From Sphingopyxis sp. (GTDB lineage: Bacteria; Pseudomonadota; Alphaproteobacteria; Sphingomonadales; Sphingomonadaceae), in NCBI GenBank assembly GCA_030148985.1, contig JASBSJ010000033.1, positions 1 to 64,000 on the forward strand: a DNA stretch of 64,000 nucleotides, given 5' to 3'. Below the pieces are notes generated by a model, which did no database searches, was not told the DNA's origin, and saw nothing but the letters and a program-made list of their open reading frames with translations. Shown here piece after piece: positions 16,048-25,353 of this stretch (its first letter is position 1; each line of letters opens with the position of its first letter). The position numbers were made by a program, and so were the translations under genes.

Positions 16048-16109
16048 GCGGCTCGGCGGAGCCGAAACGCGTCTGATGCGTTGGACTCCTCGAGAAACAG
16101 GGGATCGAC

Positions 16110-16604
16110 ATGACCATGCGTAACAAGACCTTATTCGTTCTGGCGGCCATTTGTTCGGCCGCGACCGTACCCGCTCACGCCCAGCAGGGCGCGCCCGAGG
16201 ATCCGACGATCAAGGACACCGCCAACAAGGTGACCGAGCCGTTCGACGGCAAGGAAATTCCGCCCAAATTGCTCGAAATCCAGGAAGCACCCTATTCGCT
16301 CGCGGGGCTTGGCCGCTGCGCCGCGATCATTCGCGAAGTGCGGGAACTCGATGCGGTGCTTGGCGCCGACGTCAACGAACAGGTCGACAAGAGCCGCGCC
16401 GAAAAGCGCGAGGAAACCGCGGGCCGCGTCGCCGGGACAATCGCGGGGTCGGTGATTCCCTTTCGCGGCCTGATCGGCGAGATTACCGGCGCCAACGCCG
16501 AGCGGCGACGCTATGCGCTGGCCGTCTATGCCGGAACGGTGCGCCGCGGTTTCCTGAAAGGTGTCGGGCTCGAGCGCGGTTGCAAGGCGCCGGCCCGGCC
16601 CTGA
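16110..16604 (+). CDS. Secreted protein of unknown function
   Basis: 164 residues with a signal peptide ending in A-H-A at about residue 24. The mature part has a conserved-looking motif with a single cysteine (G-L-G-R-C-A-A-I-I-R-E-V) near residues 67-78, a charged helix, and a short glycine-rich hydrophobic segment V-A-G-T-I-A-G-S-V-I-P-F. A second cysteine is near the C-terminus, so one disulfide is possible. The start could also be the ATG 6 nt downstream; an AGGGG stretch precedes both. It converges on the MliC-like gene with a 5-nt gap. No family recognised. Confidence 0.65.
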   Translation: MTMRNKTLFVLAAICSAATVPAHAQQGAPEDPTIKDTANKVTEPFDGKEIPPKLLEIQEAPYSLAGLGRCAAIIREVRELDAVLGADVNEQVDKSRAEKREETAGRVAGTIAGSVIPFRGLIGEITGANAERRRYALAVYAGTVRRGFLKGVGLERGCKAPARP

Positions 16605-16609
16605 CTCGA

Positions 16610-16933
16610 TCAGCGGGGAACGGCGACCTGCCGGCAGCTTTCGGGCGCCGAGCGCGCGGCGGTGTTCCACATCGCTTCATTGCCCTTTGTATGCAGGCGC
16701 CAGCCCTGATTATTTTCGTAGATGACGCCGCTCGCCGCCGGGGTTTGCCGCATCGCGACGGCACGCGCGCCGTTGACGCCGACGAGCGCGCGGTCGCCGA
16801 CAAAATCGACCTTCAGCCGGGTGCCTCGATCGCATTCATAATAGGTGCTGACGCCGGGGCCGCCGACCGAGGCGCAGGCCGACAGGAGCAGCGCGGCCGC
16901 TCCGCCGCCGCCGAGGATTTTGAAACCAGCCAT
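16610..16933 (-). CDS. MliC-type lysozyme-inhibitor lipoprotein
   Basis: 107 residues with a lipobox L-L-S-A-C (cysteine at about residue 20). The mature part follows the MliC/PliC pattern: a Y-E-C-D-R-G start, R-L-K-V-D-F, a short V-x-x-x-x-x-A-V-A-M-R-Q strand and the motif S-G-V-I-Y-E-N-N, closing with a C-terminal cysteine that would pair with the first one. These proteins protect the wall against host or predator C-type lysozyme. It lies 11 nt downstream of the crystallin-like gene and is probably cotranscribed with it. Confidence 0.75.
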   Translation of the reverse strand: MAGFKILGGGGAAALLLSACASVGGPGVSTYYECDRGTRLKVDFVGDRALVGVNGARAVAMRQTPAASGVIYENNQGWRLHTKGNEAMWNTAARSAPESCRQVAVPR

Positions 16934-16944
16934 GCTCTGTCTCC

Positions 16945-17556
16945 TCAATAGCCCGAGCGGACGCATAGCACATCGGCGAGATAGACCCGCCCGCCAACCG
17001 TTTCCATATGCTCGCGCGCCGACCCGTTCCAACCGATCGAACGGCACCAATTATCGGCAGCGCGCGCCGCGCAATTGGCAGTTGCCGATCCCTGCGTGCA
17101 TGCAAGGACACGATAATTTCCGGTCGACGGCTGGGTGTGGAATTCAGCAAAATTGCCGCGTGCGACCTGATCGTTCGCGGGCGGATCCGGGTTCCAGCCG
17201 CCGCTCCCGCCGACCGGACGGATCGACTGGATCGTCAGCCCGCGCAGGATATTGTTGAGCATCGGTGTATCGCGGTCGACGGTCCGGCATGTTCCGCGAT
17301 AGCGCGTGCGTTCGCAAAGCTGCCACTGGCCGTTCGTGACCCGAACCGAATTGACCGGCCAGGCAAGGCCCAGGTTCGGCTTGGCCTCGCCGACGAAAAC
17401 GGCAGGGCCGCGGTAGCCCGCATCGCGATAAATGGTCGCCTCGGGCGGCCGGTACATTTTATCCTCGGGGGGCTGGGCGTTCGAGGTGGCGAGCAAACCC
17501 GCCCCCACCGACACCGCAACAGCGGCAAACATCGACAAACGATAAGCGGATTTCAT
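16945..17556 (-). CDS. Secreted beta/gamma-crystallin-like protein
   Basis: 203 residues with a signal peptide ending near T-S-N-A. Residues about 37-100 show the beta/gamma-crystallin (Greek-key) pattern: I-Y-R-D-A-G-Y-R-G, then C-E-R-T-R-Y-R-G-T-C, then a final strand I-Q-S-I-R-P-V. The C-terminal half has four cysteines (V-L-A-C, A-N-C, N-W-C and L-C-V) and is not recognised. CAGGGAGG precedes the start at 17556 and a promoter is at 17610. Crystallin domains of this kind often bind calcium. Its pairing with the lysozyme inhibitor suggests envelope protection, but that is inference. Confidence 0.7.
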   Translation of the reverse strand: MKSAYRLSMFAAVAVSVGAGLLATSNAQPPEDKMYRPPEATIYRDAGYRGPAVFVGEAKPNLGLAWPVNSVRVTNGQWQLCERTRYRGTCRTVDRDTPMLNNILRGLTIQSIRPVGGSGGWNPDPPANDQVARGNFAEFHTQPSTGNYRVLACTQGSATANCAARAADNWCRSIGWNGSAREHMETVGGRVYLADVLCVRSGY

Positions 17557-17609
17557 GGCAGCCTCCCTGTTGACGAACACGACCCGGGACACTCTTTTGT
17601 TATGCGGGC

Positions 17610-17638
17610 AATTTACGCCATTTGGCTGCCGCTGGCAA
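17610..17638 (-). promoter_or_regulatory. Sigma-70-type promoter for the crystallin-like gene
   Basis: Read on the minus strand: TTGCCA (17638-17633), 17-nt spacer, TAAATT (17615-17610). It lies 54 nt before the start codon at 17556, in the 105-nt gap behind nupC. Confidence 0.5.
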
Positions 17639-17661
17639 ACTGCACTTTTGTTCCACGGCCA

Positions 17662-18915
17662 TCAGCCGAGCGGTGGAACCAGCCCGATCATCAACCCCGC
17701 GAGCGCCGCCGACATGAGGTTCGACAAACTGCCCGCAAGCAATGCTTTCAGCCCCAGCTTGGCGATCATCGGCCGCTGGTTGGGTGCGAGCCCGCCGGTC
17801 ACTGCCATCTGGATCGCGATCGAGCTGAAATTGGCGAAACCGCACAGCGCAAAAGTCGCGATCGCCACCCCGGTCATCGACAAATCGCCCTGCACGCGGC
17901 CGAGGTCGATGAAAGCGACGAATTCGTTGAGCACGACCTTGCTGCCGAACAATCCGCCGACGACCGCGCTTTCATCCCACGGCACGCCCATCAGCCACAT
18001 TACCGGACGGAACAAGGTGCCGATGATCGCCTGGAACGACAGATCGGGATAGCCCATCCAGCCGCCGATACCGCCAAGCAAGCCATTCGCCAGCGCGACG
18101 AGCGCGACGAAGGCGAGCACCATTGCGCCGACCGCGACCGCCAGCTTGACGCCGGTCTGCGCACCCTGCGCGGCGGCCATGATGATGTTGGCGGGCTTTT
18201 CCTCGTCATGGCTGGCCTCGGGCATGATGACGGGTTCGACGCCCAGATCCTTGGGATCGTCGGGCATCATGATCTTTGCCATCAATATGCCGCCCGGTGC
18301 CGACATGAAACTGGCGGCGAGCAGATAGGGCAGCAATTGTTCGCCGATCATGCTGGCATAGGCGCCGAGGATCGTGCCCGCGACTCCCGCCATGCCGACG
18401 GTCATCACCGTGAACAGCTGCGACGGGGTGAGGCCCGCCAGATAAGGGCGAATGACGAGCGGCGACTCGGACTGGCCGACAAAGATGTTCGCCGCGGCGC
18501 CCAGGCTTTCGACCTTGGTGATGCCCGTCACTTTCTGGATCGCGCCGCCGACCCATTTGATCACCAGCTGCATGATGCCGAGATAATAGAGGATCGAGAT
18601 AAGCGAGGCGAAGAAGACGATCACCGGGAGCGCGGCGATCGCAAAGCTGTTTGCCCCCATTTCGGGGGAGGCGAGCGGGCCAAAGATGAAGTCGGTCCCC
18701 GCCTTGGCATAGCCGAGCAGGTTCGAAACGCCGTTCGACATCGCCTGGATCACCGCGCGGCCCCACGGCGTACCGATGACGAGCACGGCGAAACCGGCCT
18801 GGAGCAGGAAGGCGGGGATGACGACGCGCAGGCGAATCCAGCGACGGTTCGACGAAAAAAGCACGGCAATCGCAAGCAATGCGACGATGCCCGCAAGTCC
18901 GATCAGGCGTTCCAT
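17662..18915 (-). CDS. NupC-type concentrative nucleoside transporter
   Basis: 417 residues with an N-terminal pair of membrane helices, a central gate-type domain (about residues 95-190) and a C-terminal domain including G-A-N-I-F-V-G-Q-S-E-S-P-L near residues 145-157. The length and these motifs fit the CNT family, which imports nucleosides with protons or sodium. It is divergent from the S9 peptidase gene across 154 nt. The nucleoside range cannot be told from sequence. Confidence 0.9.
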   Translation of the reverse strand: MERLIGLAGIVALLAIAVLFSSNRRWIRLRVVIPAFLLQAGFAVLVIGTPWGRAVIQAMSNGVSNLLGYAKAGTDFIFGPLASPEMGANSFAIAALPVIVFFASLISILYYLGIMQLVIKWVGGAIQKVTGITKVESLGAAANIFVGQSESPLVIRPYLAGLTPSQLFTVMTVGMAGVAGTILGAYASMIGEQLLPYLLAASFMSAPGGILMAKIMMPDDPKDLGVEPVIMPEASHDEEKPANIIMAAAQGAQTGVKLAVAVGAMVLAFVALVALANGLLGGIGGWMGYPDLSFQAIIGTLFRPVMWLMGVPWDESAVVGGLFGSKVVLNEFVAFIDLGRVQGDLSMTGVAIATFALCGFANFSSIAIQMAVTGGLAPNQRPMIAKLGLKALLAGSLSNLMSAALAGLMIGLVPPLG

Positions 18916-19069
18916 GATGTCAATGCGTCCCCCGCAAGTTAATGCGCCTGTCTAGCGGGCTTTGGCGTCAGGGCAAGAAATTCGGCTTTCCGCCGACTGG
19001 GTCGATGCAAACCGACTTGGCCTCCCGAAATTTCCGTTTTAGATTGGGGCTTTGGCGTCGGGGGTACGC

Positions 19070-21028
19070 ATGCTTCGTTTCATCCTGGCGGCGGTCATGC
19101 TCGCCTTTTCGTCGCCGCTGCTTGGCCAAGAGGGGGACGGCGCACCAGCTGCGCCGCGCGCTGCGGCGACGTTCGAGCCGCTTCCTACCGCCGCTTTCGC
19201 GCGGCTGCCGTTCATGGAAATGCCCGAACTTTCGCCCGACGGCCGGCATGTCGCGGGGCTGTTCGGGGTCAAGGGCGAGCAGCGCATCGGCATTCTGCCG
19301 CTGCGCGGCGATACGGCGGCCGCGGTGTTTATCGGGGTGCCCGACCAGACCGAAATCGACTGGCTGCGCTGGGTCGGCGACGACGACATCGTCATCGGAT
19401 TGCGGGCGCTGCTGCCGGTCGAGGCCGAAAATTGGTATATCACGCGCCTGCTCGGCCTCAATCGCACGACGGGCAAGGCGACGCGGCTGTTGTGGGATCT
19501 CAAGGGCCAGAATGCTGCCGATCTGCTCTGGGTGCCGACCGACGGCAGCCGCGAGATTCTGGTCGCCGGGCAGAACAGCATCTATGAGGGCGACAATTTC
19601 TGGCCCGCCGTCTATCGCGTCGATGTCGCGACCGGCCGCAAGAAGACCGAGGTGAACGGGCGGACGAGCGTGATGGACTGGGGCGCCGACCATCTCGGCC
19701 GCGTTCGCTACGGGATCGGCTATCGCGACCAGTCGACCAGGACGACCCTGCTCTATCGCCGCGACGGCGGCGGCGCCTTCCGCTCAATCGACAGCGCGTC
19801 GCTGCGCGACGAGGAGGAACTTACGATCCCCTTCCTCTTCGTGCCCGGCACCGATCATGGCCTGGTCTACAAGGAATCCGCCGATGGCCGGACGGTGATC
19901 GCCGAAATCGATCTGACGACCGGGCGCGAGGTGCGAATCGCCCACGCGGCCGAAAATGCCGATATCGAAGGCGCTATTCTGGCGTCCGACAGGGCGGGGC
20001 TCCTTGGCTATTATACGTCGGACGATGCGCGGCCGATCCATTGGATCGATCCTAAAATGGCCGCGCATCAAGCGACGCTCGATGCCGCTTCGCCGCGCTC
20101 ACGCGTCCGCATCGAAAGCTATAGCCGCGATCTGTCCAAGTTGCTGGTCCGGATCAACACGCCTGACAATCCGGGCCTCTTTTATTTCTTCGACGCTGCG
20201 GCAGGGTCGCTCGACCGGCTGGCCGCGGTGAACGAGGTGATCGGTGGCAAGCGGCTCTCGCGTGCCCGGCTCGTCCGGTACCAGGCGCGCGACGGGCTCG
20301 ACATCGAGGGCGTGCTGACGATGCCGCGCGGCCGGGCGACGAAAAATCTGCCCTTCATCGTGATGCCGCACGGCGGACCGTGGGGGCATGACGAGCTGAC
20401 CTATGACTATTGGGCGCAGTTTCTCGCCGAGCGCGGCTATGCCGTGCTCCAGCCCAATTTTCGCGGCTCGACCGGTTATGGCGAAAAATTCCTGAAGGCC
20501 GGGCAGGGGCAGATGGGTTTTGCGATGCAGGACGATGTGAGCGACGGGGTGCGCTGGGCGGTGGCCGAGGGGATCGCGGACCCGAAGCGCGTGTGCATCG
20601 TCGGGGCCTCCTATGGCGGCTATGCCGCGATGTGGGGGATCGCCAAGGATCCCGACCAGTATCGCTGCGCGATCTCGATCAATGGCGTTTCCAACCTGCG
20701 CCGCGAGGTCAATGATTTCGGCGGGAAAGTCCACGCCCGCCTCTATCGGACCCAATGGCAGAAGATGACGCCCGATTTTGCCGCGGTGTCGCCGATCAAT
20801 GCGATCGACCGGATCAAGTCGCCGTTGCTGCTGATTCACGGCAAGAAGGACGTTACGGTCGATCATGCCCAGTCGGCGAAGATGTATGGCGCGATGCGCA
20901 AGGCCGGCAAGGTGGTGGAATTCGTCTCGATCCCGCTCGCCGACCATTATTTCACCCGCGAGGCCGACCGGATGACGCTGCTGACCTCGATCGAGGCTTT
21001 TCTGACCAAGCATAATCCGCCCGATTGA
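19070..21028 (+). CDS. Exported S9 family (prolyl oligopeptidase-like) peptidase
   Basis: 652 residues. The ATG at 19070 opens a signal peptide ending at about S-P-L-L-G-Q; an upstream TTG in frame is unlikely. A beta-propeller domain (to about residue 390) precedes an alpha/beta hydrolase domain. The catalytic triad is visible: Ser514 in G-A-S-Y-G-G, Asp594 in G-K-K-D-V and His626 in A-D-H-Y-F. It would cleave short peptides in the periplasm. It belongs with acylaminoacyl or dipeptidyl-type S9 enzymes common in sphingomonads. Confidence 0.9.
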   Translation: MLRFILAAVMLAFSSPLLGQEGDGAPAAPRAAATFEPLPTAAFARLPFMEMPELSPDGRHVAGLFGVKGEQRIGILPLRGDTAAAVFIGVPDQTEIDWLRWVGDDDIVIGLRALLPVEAENWYITRLLGLNRTTGKATRLLWDLKGQNAADLLWVPTDGSREILVAGQNSIYEGDNFWPAVYRVDVATGRKKTEVNGRTSVMDWGADHLGRVRYGIGYRDQSTRTTLLYRRDGGGAFRSIDSASLRDEEELTIPFLFVPGTDHGLVYKESADGRTVIAEIDLTTGREVRIAHAAENADIEGAILASDRAGLLGYYTSDDARPIHWIDPKMAAHQATLDAASPRSRVRIESYSRDLSKLLVRINTPDNPGLFYFFDAAAGSLDRLAAVNEVIGGKRLSRARLVRYQARDGLDIEGVLTMPRGRATKNLPFIVMPHGGPWGHDELTYDYWAQFLAERGYAVLQPNFRGSTGYGEKFLKAGQGQMGFAMQDDVSDGVRWAVAEGIADPKRVCIVGASYGGYAAMWGIAKDPDQYRCAISINGVSNLRREVNDFGGKVHARLYRTQWQKMTPDFAAVSPINAIDRIKSPLLLIHGKKDVTVDHAQSAKMYGAMRKAGKVVEFVSIPLADHYFTREADRMTLLTSIEAFLTKHNPPD

Positions 21029-21069
21029 CGGCATCTTTCCACGCTGCGCAAAACCGACTATCGGGCGGC

Positions 21070-21747
21070 ATGACCGACACGACCTCGACGGCGCTGCCGC
21101 GCACGCTCTCGCCCTCGCTCTTCCTATTCTCGATCGTCTATGGCGGCATGGTGGTGCTCGCGGGGGTGCTCGGCAACAAGCAGGTCGCGCTCGGCGACTG
21201 GCTGGCGGTCGAGGCCGGGATTTTTGCCTTCCTGATGCTCGTCGCGCTGTCGAGCGCCGTGTCCGAACTGCATGGGCAAGCGCTCGCCAACCGGATTGTC
21301 CTGTGGGGTTTCGTCCCGCTCGTGCTGTCGATCATGCTGACCGCGCTGGTCCTCGCGCTTCCGGCATCGGGCGAAATGCAGCCCGAACGGCTGGCGTCGT
21401 TCGACATGATTCTCGGACAAAGTCCACGCCTGATGGCTGCGGGGATTGTCGCCTATGGCACGTCGCAATTCCTGAACGTCACCATCTTTTCGAAGCTGCG
21501 CGGGCGTGAAGGCGCCGGGACCGGAACGACCTGGCTCGCGATCCGCGGCGCGATCGCCAGCGCCTTGAGCCAGATTGTCGATACGTTGCTGTTCGTGACG
21601 ATCGCCTTTTATGGCGTGTTCCCGATTGCCAACCTGATGGGCGGGCAGATGCTCGCCAAGGTCGCGCTGTCGGTGCTCGTCATTCCCTTCGTCATCACCG
21701 GGCTGGTCGCGCTGGGCCGCAGCCTCGATGCGAAAAACCCCGGATGA
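21070..21747 (+). CDS. Queuosine precursor transporter (YhhQ/VUT family)
   Basis: 225 residues from the ATG at 21070, with six or seven membrane segments and the family's conserved stretch from N-V-T-I-F to L-A-I-R-G near residues 137-160. The family imports queuosine precursors such as preQ0 or preQ1. The C-terminus overlaps the argB start by 4 nt, so the two are translationally coupled. With gluQ at 11029 this suggests the cell makes and glutamylates queuosine but can import its precursor. A different vitamin-type substrate cannot be excluded. Confidence 0.85.
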   Translation: MTDTTSTALPRTLSPSLFLFSIVYGGMVVLAGVLGNKQVALGDWLAVEAGIFAFLMLVALSSAVSELHGQALANRIVLWGFVPLVLSIMLTALVLALPASGEMQPERLASFDMILGQSPRLMAAGIVAYGTSQFLNVTIFSKLRGREGAGTGTTWLAIRGAIASALSQIVDTLLFVTIAFYGVFPIANLMGGQMLAKVALSVLVIPFVITGLVALGRSLDAKNPG

Positions 21748-22652
21748 TGACGATGACCGATCCTTCGAAAATGCCCGACCTGCTCGCCAAGGCCGAAACG
21801 CTCGTCGAGGCGCTGCCCTATCTGCAACGCTATGCGGGGCAGACTTTCGTGATCAAATATGGCGGGCACGCGATGGGCGATCCCGAGGCGCAGCGCGACT
21901 TTGCCGAGGATGTCGTGCTGCTGAAGGCCGTGGGGATCAACCCCGTCGTCGTCCATGGCGGCGGGCCGCAGATCGGGGCGATGCTGAAACAGCTGGGGAT
22001 CGAATCGACCTTCGTCGGCGGGCTGCGCGTCACCGACGCCGCAACCGCCGAGGTGGCGGAGATGGTGCTCGCGGGCAAGATCAACAAGGAAATCGTCGGC
22101 TGGATCGCAGGCCTCGGCGGCCGCGCGGTCGGCATTTCGGGCAAGGACGCCAATCTCGTCCTCGCCGAAAAAGTGAAGCGCACCGAGGCCGACCCCAATT
22201 CGGGGATCGAGCGCCACGTCGACCTGGGCTTTGTCGGCGAGCCGGTCGCGGTCGATCCGACGATCCTTGCGAACCTCACGAAAGACAATTTCATTCCCGT
22301 GGTGGCGCCGGTCGCGCTCGGCGCCGACGGCGCGACCTATAATATCAACGCCGACACGATGGCGGGCGCGATCGCCGGGGCGCTGGGCGCCAAGCGTTTC
22401 TTCCTGCTCACCGATGTCGCGGGGGTGCTCGACAAGTCGGGGGCTTTGCTCACCGACCTCGACCGCGCGGCGATCGACGCGCTCAAAGATGACGGGACGA
22501 TCACCGGCGGCATGATTCCCAAGGTCGAAACCTGCGTCGCCGCGGTCGATGCCGGGGTCGAGGCGGCGGTCATCCTCGACGGGCGCATCCCGCACGCGAT
22601 GCTGCTCGAAATTTTCACCGCAAGGGGTGCGGGGACGCTCATTCACCGCTAA
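21744..22652 (+). CDS. argB: Acetylglutamate kinase
   Basis: 302 residues. The lysine motif [10 protein letters not shown] is near residues 34-43, the V-H-G-G-G-P-Q-I motif near residues 70-77, and the C-terminal G-M-I-P-K-V-E-T near residues 253-260. It phosphorylates N-acetylglutamate in arginine biosynthesis. The ATG overlaps the stop of the transporter gene. It is followed at 36 nt by yggT. Confidence 0.96.
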   Translation: MMTMTDPSKMPDLLAKAETLVEALPYLQRYAGQTFVIKYGGHAMGDPEAQRDFAEDVVLLKAVGINPVVVHGGGPQIGAMLKQLGIESTFVGGLRVTDAATAEVAEMVLAGKINKEIVGWIAGLGGRAVGISGKDANLVLAEKVKRTEADPNSGIERHVDLGFVGEPVAVDPTILANLTKDNFIPVVAPVALGADGATYNINADTMAGAIAGALGAKRFFLLTDVAGVLDKSGALLTDLDRAAIDALKDDGTITGGMIPKVETCVAAVDAGVEAAVILDGRIPHAMLLEIFTARGAGTLIHR

Positions 22653-22688
22653 CATCGCTGCCATCGACCTTTCGGCCGGAGACCTTCC

Positions 22689-22997
22689 TTGTATTTCATG
22701 TTTCTCGATATTCTGTCGATCCTCCTCAACATCCTCTGGTGGATCATCATTATCCAGGCGATCATGTCGTGGCTGATCGCGTTCAACGTCATCAACACGC
22801 ACAATGATTTTGTGGGGCAGCTCTGGTATGTGCTCGACCGGATTACCGAGCCGCTTTATCGTCCTTTCCGCCGCATCATGCCCGATTTCGGCGGCATCGA
22901 CCTGACGCCGATGGTGGTGCTGATCCTGCTCATCATCATCCAGGGTCCGGTCATGGCCTATCTCTATCGGCTCGGCGTGCAGACCGGGATGGCCTGA
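22689..22997 (+). CDS. YggT family membrane protein
   Basis: 102 residues with two membrane regions (about 8-30 and 75-95) separated by the family signature R-I-T-E-P-L-Y-R-P-F-R-R near residues 51-62. The TTG at 22689 is favoured because a GGAG lies 7 nt upstream; an ATG at 22698 gives a protein three residues shorter. YggT proteins are linked to osmotic tolerance and envelope or division protein assembly. It sits 3 nt before folD. Confidence 0.88.
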   Translation: MYFMFLDILSILLNILWWIIIIQAIMSWLIAFNVINTHNDFVGQLWYVLDRITEPLYRPFRRIMPDFGGIDLTPMVVLILLIIIQGPVMAYLYRLGVQTGMA

Positions 22998-23000
22998 CAC

Positions 23001-23909
23001 ATGACTGGCCAAGCCCCCGACACCAAAGTGATCGACGGCAAGGCCTTTGCCGCGGGGCTGCGCGCCCGGATTGCCGATGCCGTGCCCGCCTTCAAGGCGG
23101 CGACGGGACGCGCTCCGGGGCTTGCCGTCGTGCTTGTCGGCGACGACCCGGCGAGCGCTGTCTATGTCGGGTCGAAGGGCAAGGCGACGGTCGCGGCGGG
23201 CATGGAAAGCTTTGAGCACCGCCTGCCCGCGACGGCGACGCAGGACGAGGTCGAGGCGCTGCTTCGCCAGCTCAACGCCGACGAGGCGGTCGACGGCATC
23301 CTGCTGCAATTGCCGCTGCCCGGCCATCTCGACGAGCAGGCGGCCGTGGCGACGATTGACCCCGAAAAGGATGTCGACGGGCTGACCCCCGTGAGCGCAG
23401 GGCGCCTTGCACTGGGCATTGCCGGGATGGTCCCTTGCACCCCCTATGGCTGCCTGTTGCTCCTCGAGGACCGGATCGGCGATCTTTCGGGCAAGGACGC
23501 GATCGTCGTCGGCCGCTCGATCCTCGTCGGCAAGCCGATGGGGCAGTTGCTGCTCGGCGCCAATTGCACGGTGACAATGGCGCATAGCCGGACGAAAGAC
23601 CTGCCCGCGCTCGTCCGCCGCGCCGACATAGTCGTCGCCGCGGTCGGCCGCGCCGAAATGGTGAAGGGCGACTGGATCAAGCCCGGCGCGATCGTGATCG
23701 ACGTCGGCATCAACCGCCTGCCGCCCGCCGAGGGTGCAGCGAAAGGCCGGCTGGTCGGCGATGTCGACTATGCCGAGGTGTCGGGCGTCGCTGACGCGAT
23801 CACCCCTGTTCCGGGCGGGGTCGGGCCGATGACGATCGCCTGCCTGCTGCGCAACACGCTCGTCGCCGCGCACCGCCGCGCCGGCCTTGCCGATCCGGAG
23901 GGTTTCTGA
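23001..23909 (+). CDS. folD: Bifunctional methylenetetrahydrofolate dehydrogenase/cyclohydrolase
   Basis: 302 residues. The N-terminal catalytic domain contains Y-V-G-S-K-x-K (catalytic lysine near residue 57) and Q-L-P-L-P near residue 104; the nucleotide-binding domain contains [11 protein letters not shown] near residues 168-178 and the C-terminal [10 protein letters not shown]. It interconverts 5,10-methylene- and 10-formyl-tetrahydrofolate. It overlaps the next gene by 1 nt. Confidence 0.96.
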   Translation: MTGQAPDTKVIDGKAFAAGLRARIADAVPAFKAATGRAPGLAVVLVGDDPASAVYVGSKGKATVAAGMESFEHRLPATATQDEVEALLRQLNADEAVDGILLQLPLPGHLDEQAAVATIDPEKDVDGLTPVSAGRLALGIAGMVPCTPYGCLLLLEDRIGDLSGKDAIVVGRSILVGKPMGQLLLGANCTVTMAHSRTKDLPALVRRADIVVAAVGRAEMVKGDWIKPGAIVIDVGINRLPPAEGAAKGRLVGDVDYAEVSGVADAITPVPGGVGPMTIACLLRNTLVAAHRRAGLADPEGF

Positions 23910-24580
23910 TGCGCCTGTTGCTTGCCGCCACATTGGTTCTGACGCTTGCCGGTTGTGCGGGGTCATCCGACGAGTTCCGCAACCGGCCGCTCGCCGCCAA
24001 TCCCAGCGCCTTCATCGCCGCCGAGATCGCCTTTGCGCGGCTGGCGCAGGAAAAGGGGCAATGGACCGCGTTCCGCGAAACCGCGCATCCCGACGCCGTC
24101 ATGTTCGTGCCCGAACGGGTGAAGGCGCGCGATTGGCTGAAGGCGCAGGCGGACCCCGCCGAGGCGGTGAAGTGGCAGCCGCACGCCGTCTATGTCAGCT
24201 GCGACGGCAATGTCGGCGCGACGACCGGCGCGTGGCAGAAGGGGGCGGCGCACGGCTATTTCACGACCGTCTGGCTGCGCGATCCCAAGAATGGCAAGAC
24301 CGCGTGGATTCTCGATCATGGCGACGGACTGGCGAGTCCGCGCGAAGCCCCGGAATTCATCGCATCGAAACAGGCGGCCTGCGGATCGCGCCCCACCGTC
24401 CCGATCGAGGCGGGCACCGAGGGTGAGGATATGGCGGTCGGCCTGTCGCCCGACCAGACACTCAGCTGGACCTCGACCGTCGGCGCCGACAAATCGCGCC
24501 GCGTCACCGTCCGCCTGTGGGACGGCAAGGATATGGCGGCGGTCATCGACGACCGGGTCGCGGCGCCGAAGCAGCCATGA
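23909..24580 (+). CDS. Lipoprotein of unknown function
   Basis: 223 residues with lipobox L-A-G-C (cysteine at about residue 16). The region around residues 35-135 has the look of an NTF2-like or DUF4440-type fold: a helix with A-E-I-A-F-A-R-L-A-Q, a strand with A-V-M-F-V-P and a closing strand with Y-F-T-T-V-W-L-R, but no catalytic residues can be claimed. It overlaps folD by 1 nt and marC by 4 nt, so it is cotranscribed and coupled. Function unknown. Confidence 0.7.
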   Translation: MRLLLAATLVLTLAGCAGSSDEFRNRPLAANPSAFIAAEIAFARLAQEKGQWTAFRETAHPDAVMFVPERVKARDWLKAQADPAEAVKWQPHAVYVSCDGNVGATTGAWQKGAAHGYFTTVWLRDPKNGKTAWILDHGDGLASPREAPEFIASKQAACGSRPTVPIEAGTEGEDMAVGLSPDQTLSWTSTVGADKSRRVTVRLWDGKDMAAVIDDRVAAPKQP

Positions 24581-25206
24581 TCGACCTGTTCATCTCGGCC
24601 TTTGTCACGCTGTTCGTGGTGATCGACCCGCCGGGCTGCGCGCCGATCTATGCCAGCCTGACGAGCGGCGCGAGCGCGCAGCAGCGCCGGTCGATGGCGA
24701 TCCGCGCCATCCTGATCGCCGGGCTGATCCTCGTCTTTTTCGCCATGTTCGGCGAAGCTTTGCTCGGTTTCCTGCACATCGACCTCGACAGTTTCCGCAT
24801 CGCGGGCGGCATCATGCTGTTCATCATCGCGATCGACATGGTGTTCGAGAAGCGCACCGAGCGCCGCGAACAACGCGCCGAGAAGCTGATGGCGACGCCC
24901 GAGATCGAGGATGTGTCGGTGTTCCCGATGGCGATGCCGATGCTCGCGGGGCCGGGGTCGATCGCCTCGGTGATGCTGCTCGTGTCGCAAAACAGCGGGC
25001 TCGACCGCGCCTTCGTCATCTTTGGCGCGCTGCTGCTCGTCCTCCTTCTGACGCTTGCCGCGTTGCTGGCGGCGGGACCGCTCATGCGGCTGATCGGCCA
25101 CAAGGGTGAGGCGGTAATTACACGGCTGCTCGGCGTGCTGCTCGCCGCGCTCGCCGCGCAGTTCGTGATCGACGGGCTGAAGGCGAGTTTTCCGACGCTG
25201 GGGTAG
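24577..25206 (+). CDS. MarC family membrane protein
   Basis: 209 residues from the ATG at 24577, which overlaps the preceding stop. Six membrane segments and the family motif V-I-D-P-P-G near residues 15-20 and P-M-L-A-G-P-G-S-I near residues 119-127 are present. The family is of unknown transport activity despite the historical link to multiple antibiotic resistance. It closes the six-gene run that begins at 21070. Confidence 0.9.
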   Translation: MIDLFISAFVTLFVVIDPPGCAPIYASLTSGASAQQRRSMAIRAILIAGLILVFFAMFGEALLGFLHIDLDSFRIAGGIMLFIIAIDMVFEKRTERREQRAEKLMATPEIEDVSVFPMAMPMLAGPGSIASVMLLVSQNSGLDRAFVIFGALLLVLLLTLAALLAAGPLMRLIGHKGEAVITRLLGVLLAALAAQFVIDGLKASFPTLG

Positions 25207-25215
25207 AAGGGACCG

Positions 25216-25347
25216 CCTCCTCCTTGATGGGGGAGGCAGCGAGACGTGCGAGCTTGCTCGCTAGTCGCAGCGGAGGGGGTGCGGTTTCGGCCTTGCACAT
25301 GCCTGCACCATCACCCCCACCCAACCCTCCCCCATCAAGGGGGAGGG
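25216..25347. repeat. Structured intergenic element, copy B
   Basis: This element lies between convergent marC and the OmpA-like gene. It is flanked by inverted arms at 25216-25236 and 25325-25347 built on CTCCCCCATCAAGGGGGAG. Its core is shared with copy A at 6876-7042: a hairpin at about 25239-25268, then GTGCGGTTTCGGCCT at 25279-25293. In the hairpin the pair that is A-T in copy A is G-C here (GCGAG facing CTCGC), a compensatory change. Confidence 0.7.
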
Positions 25348-25353
25348 CTTTCT

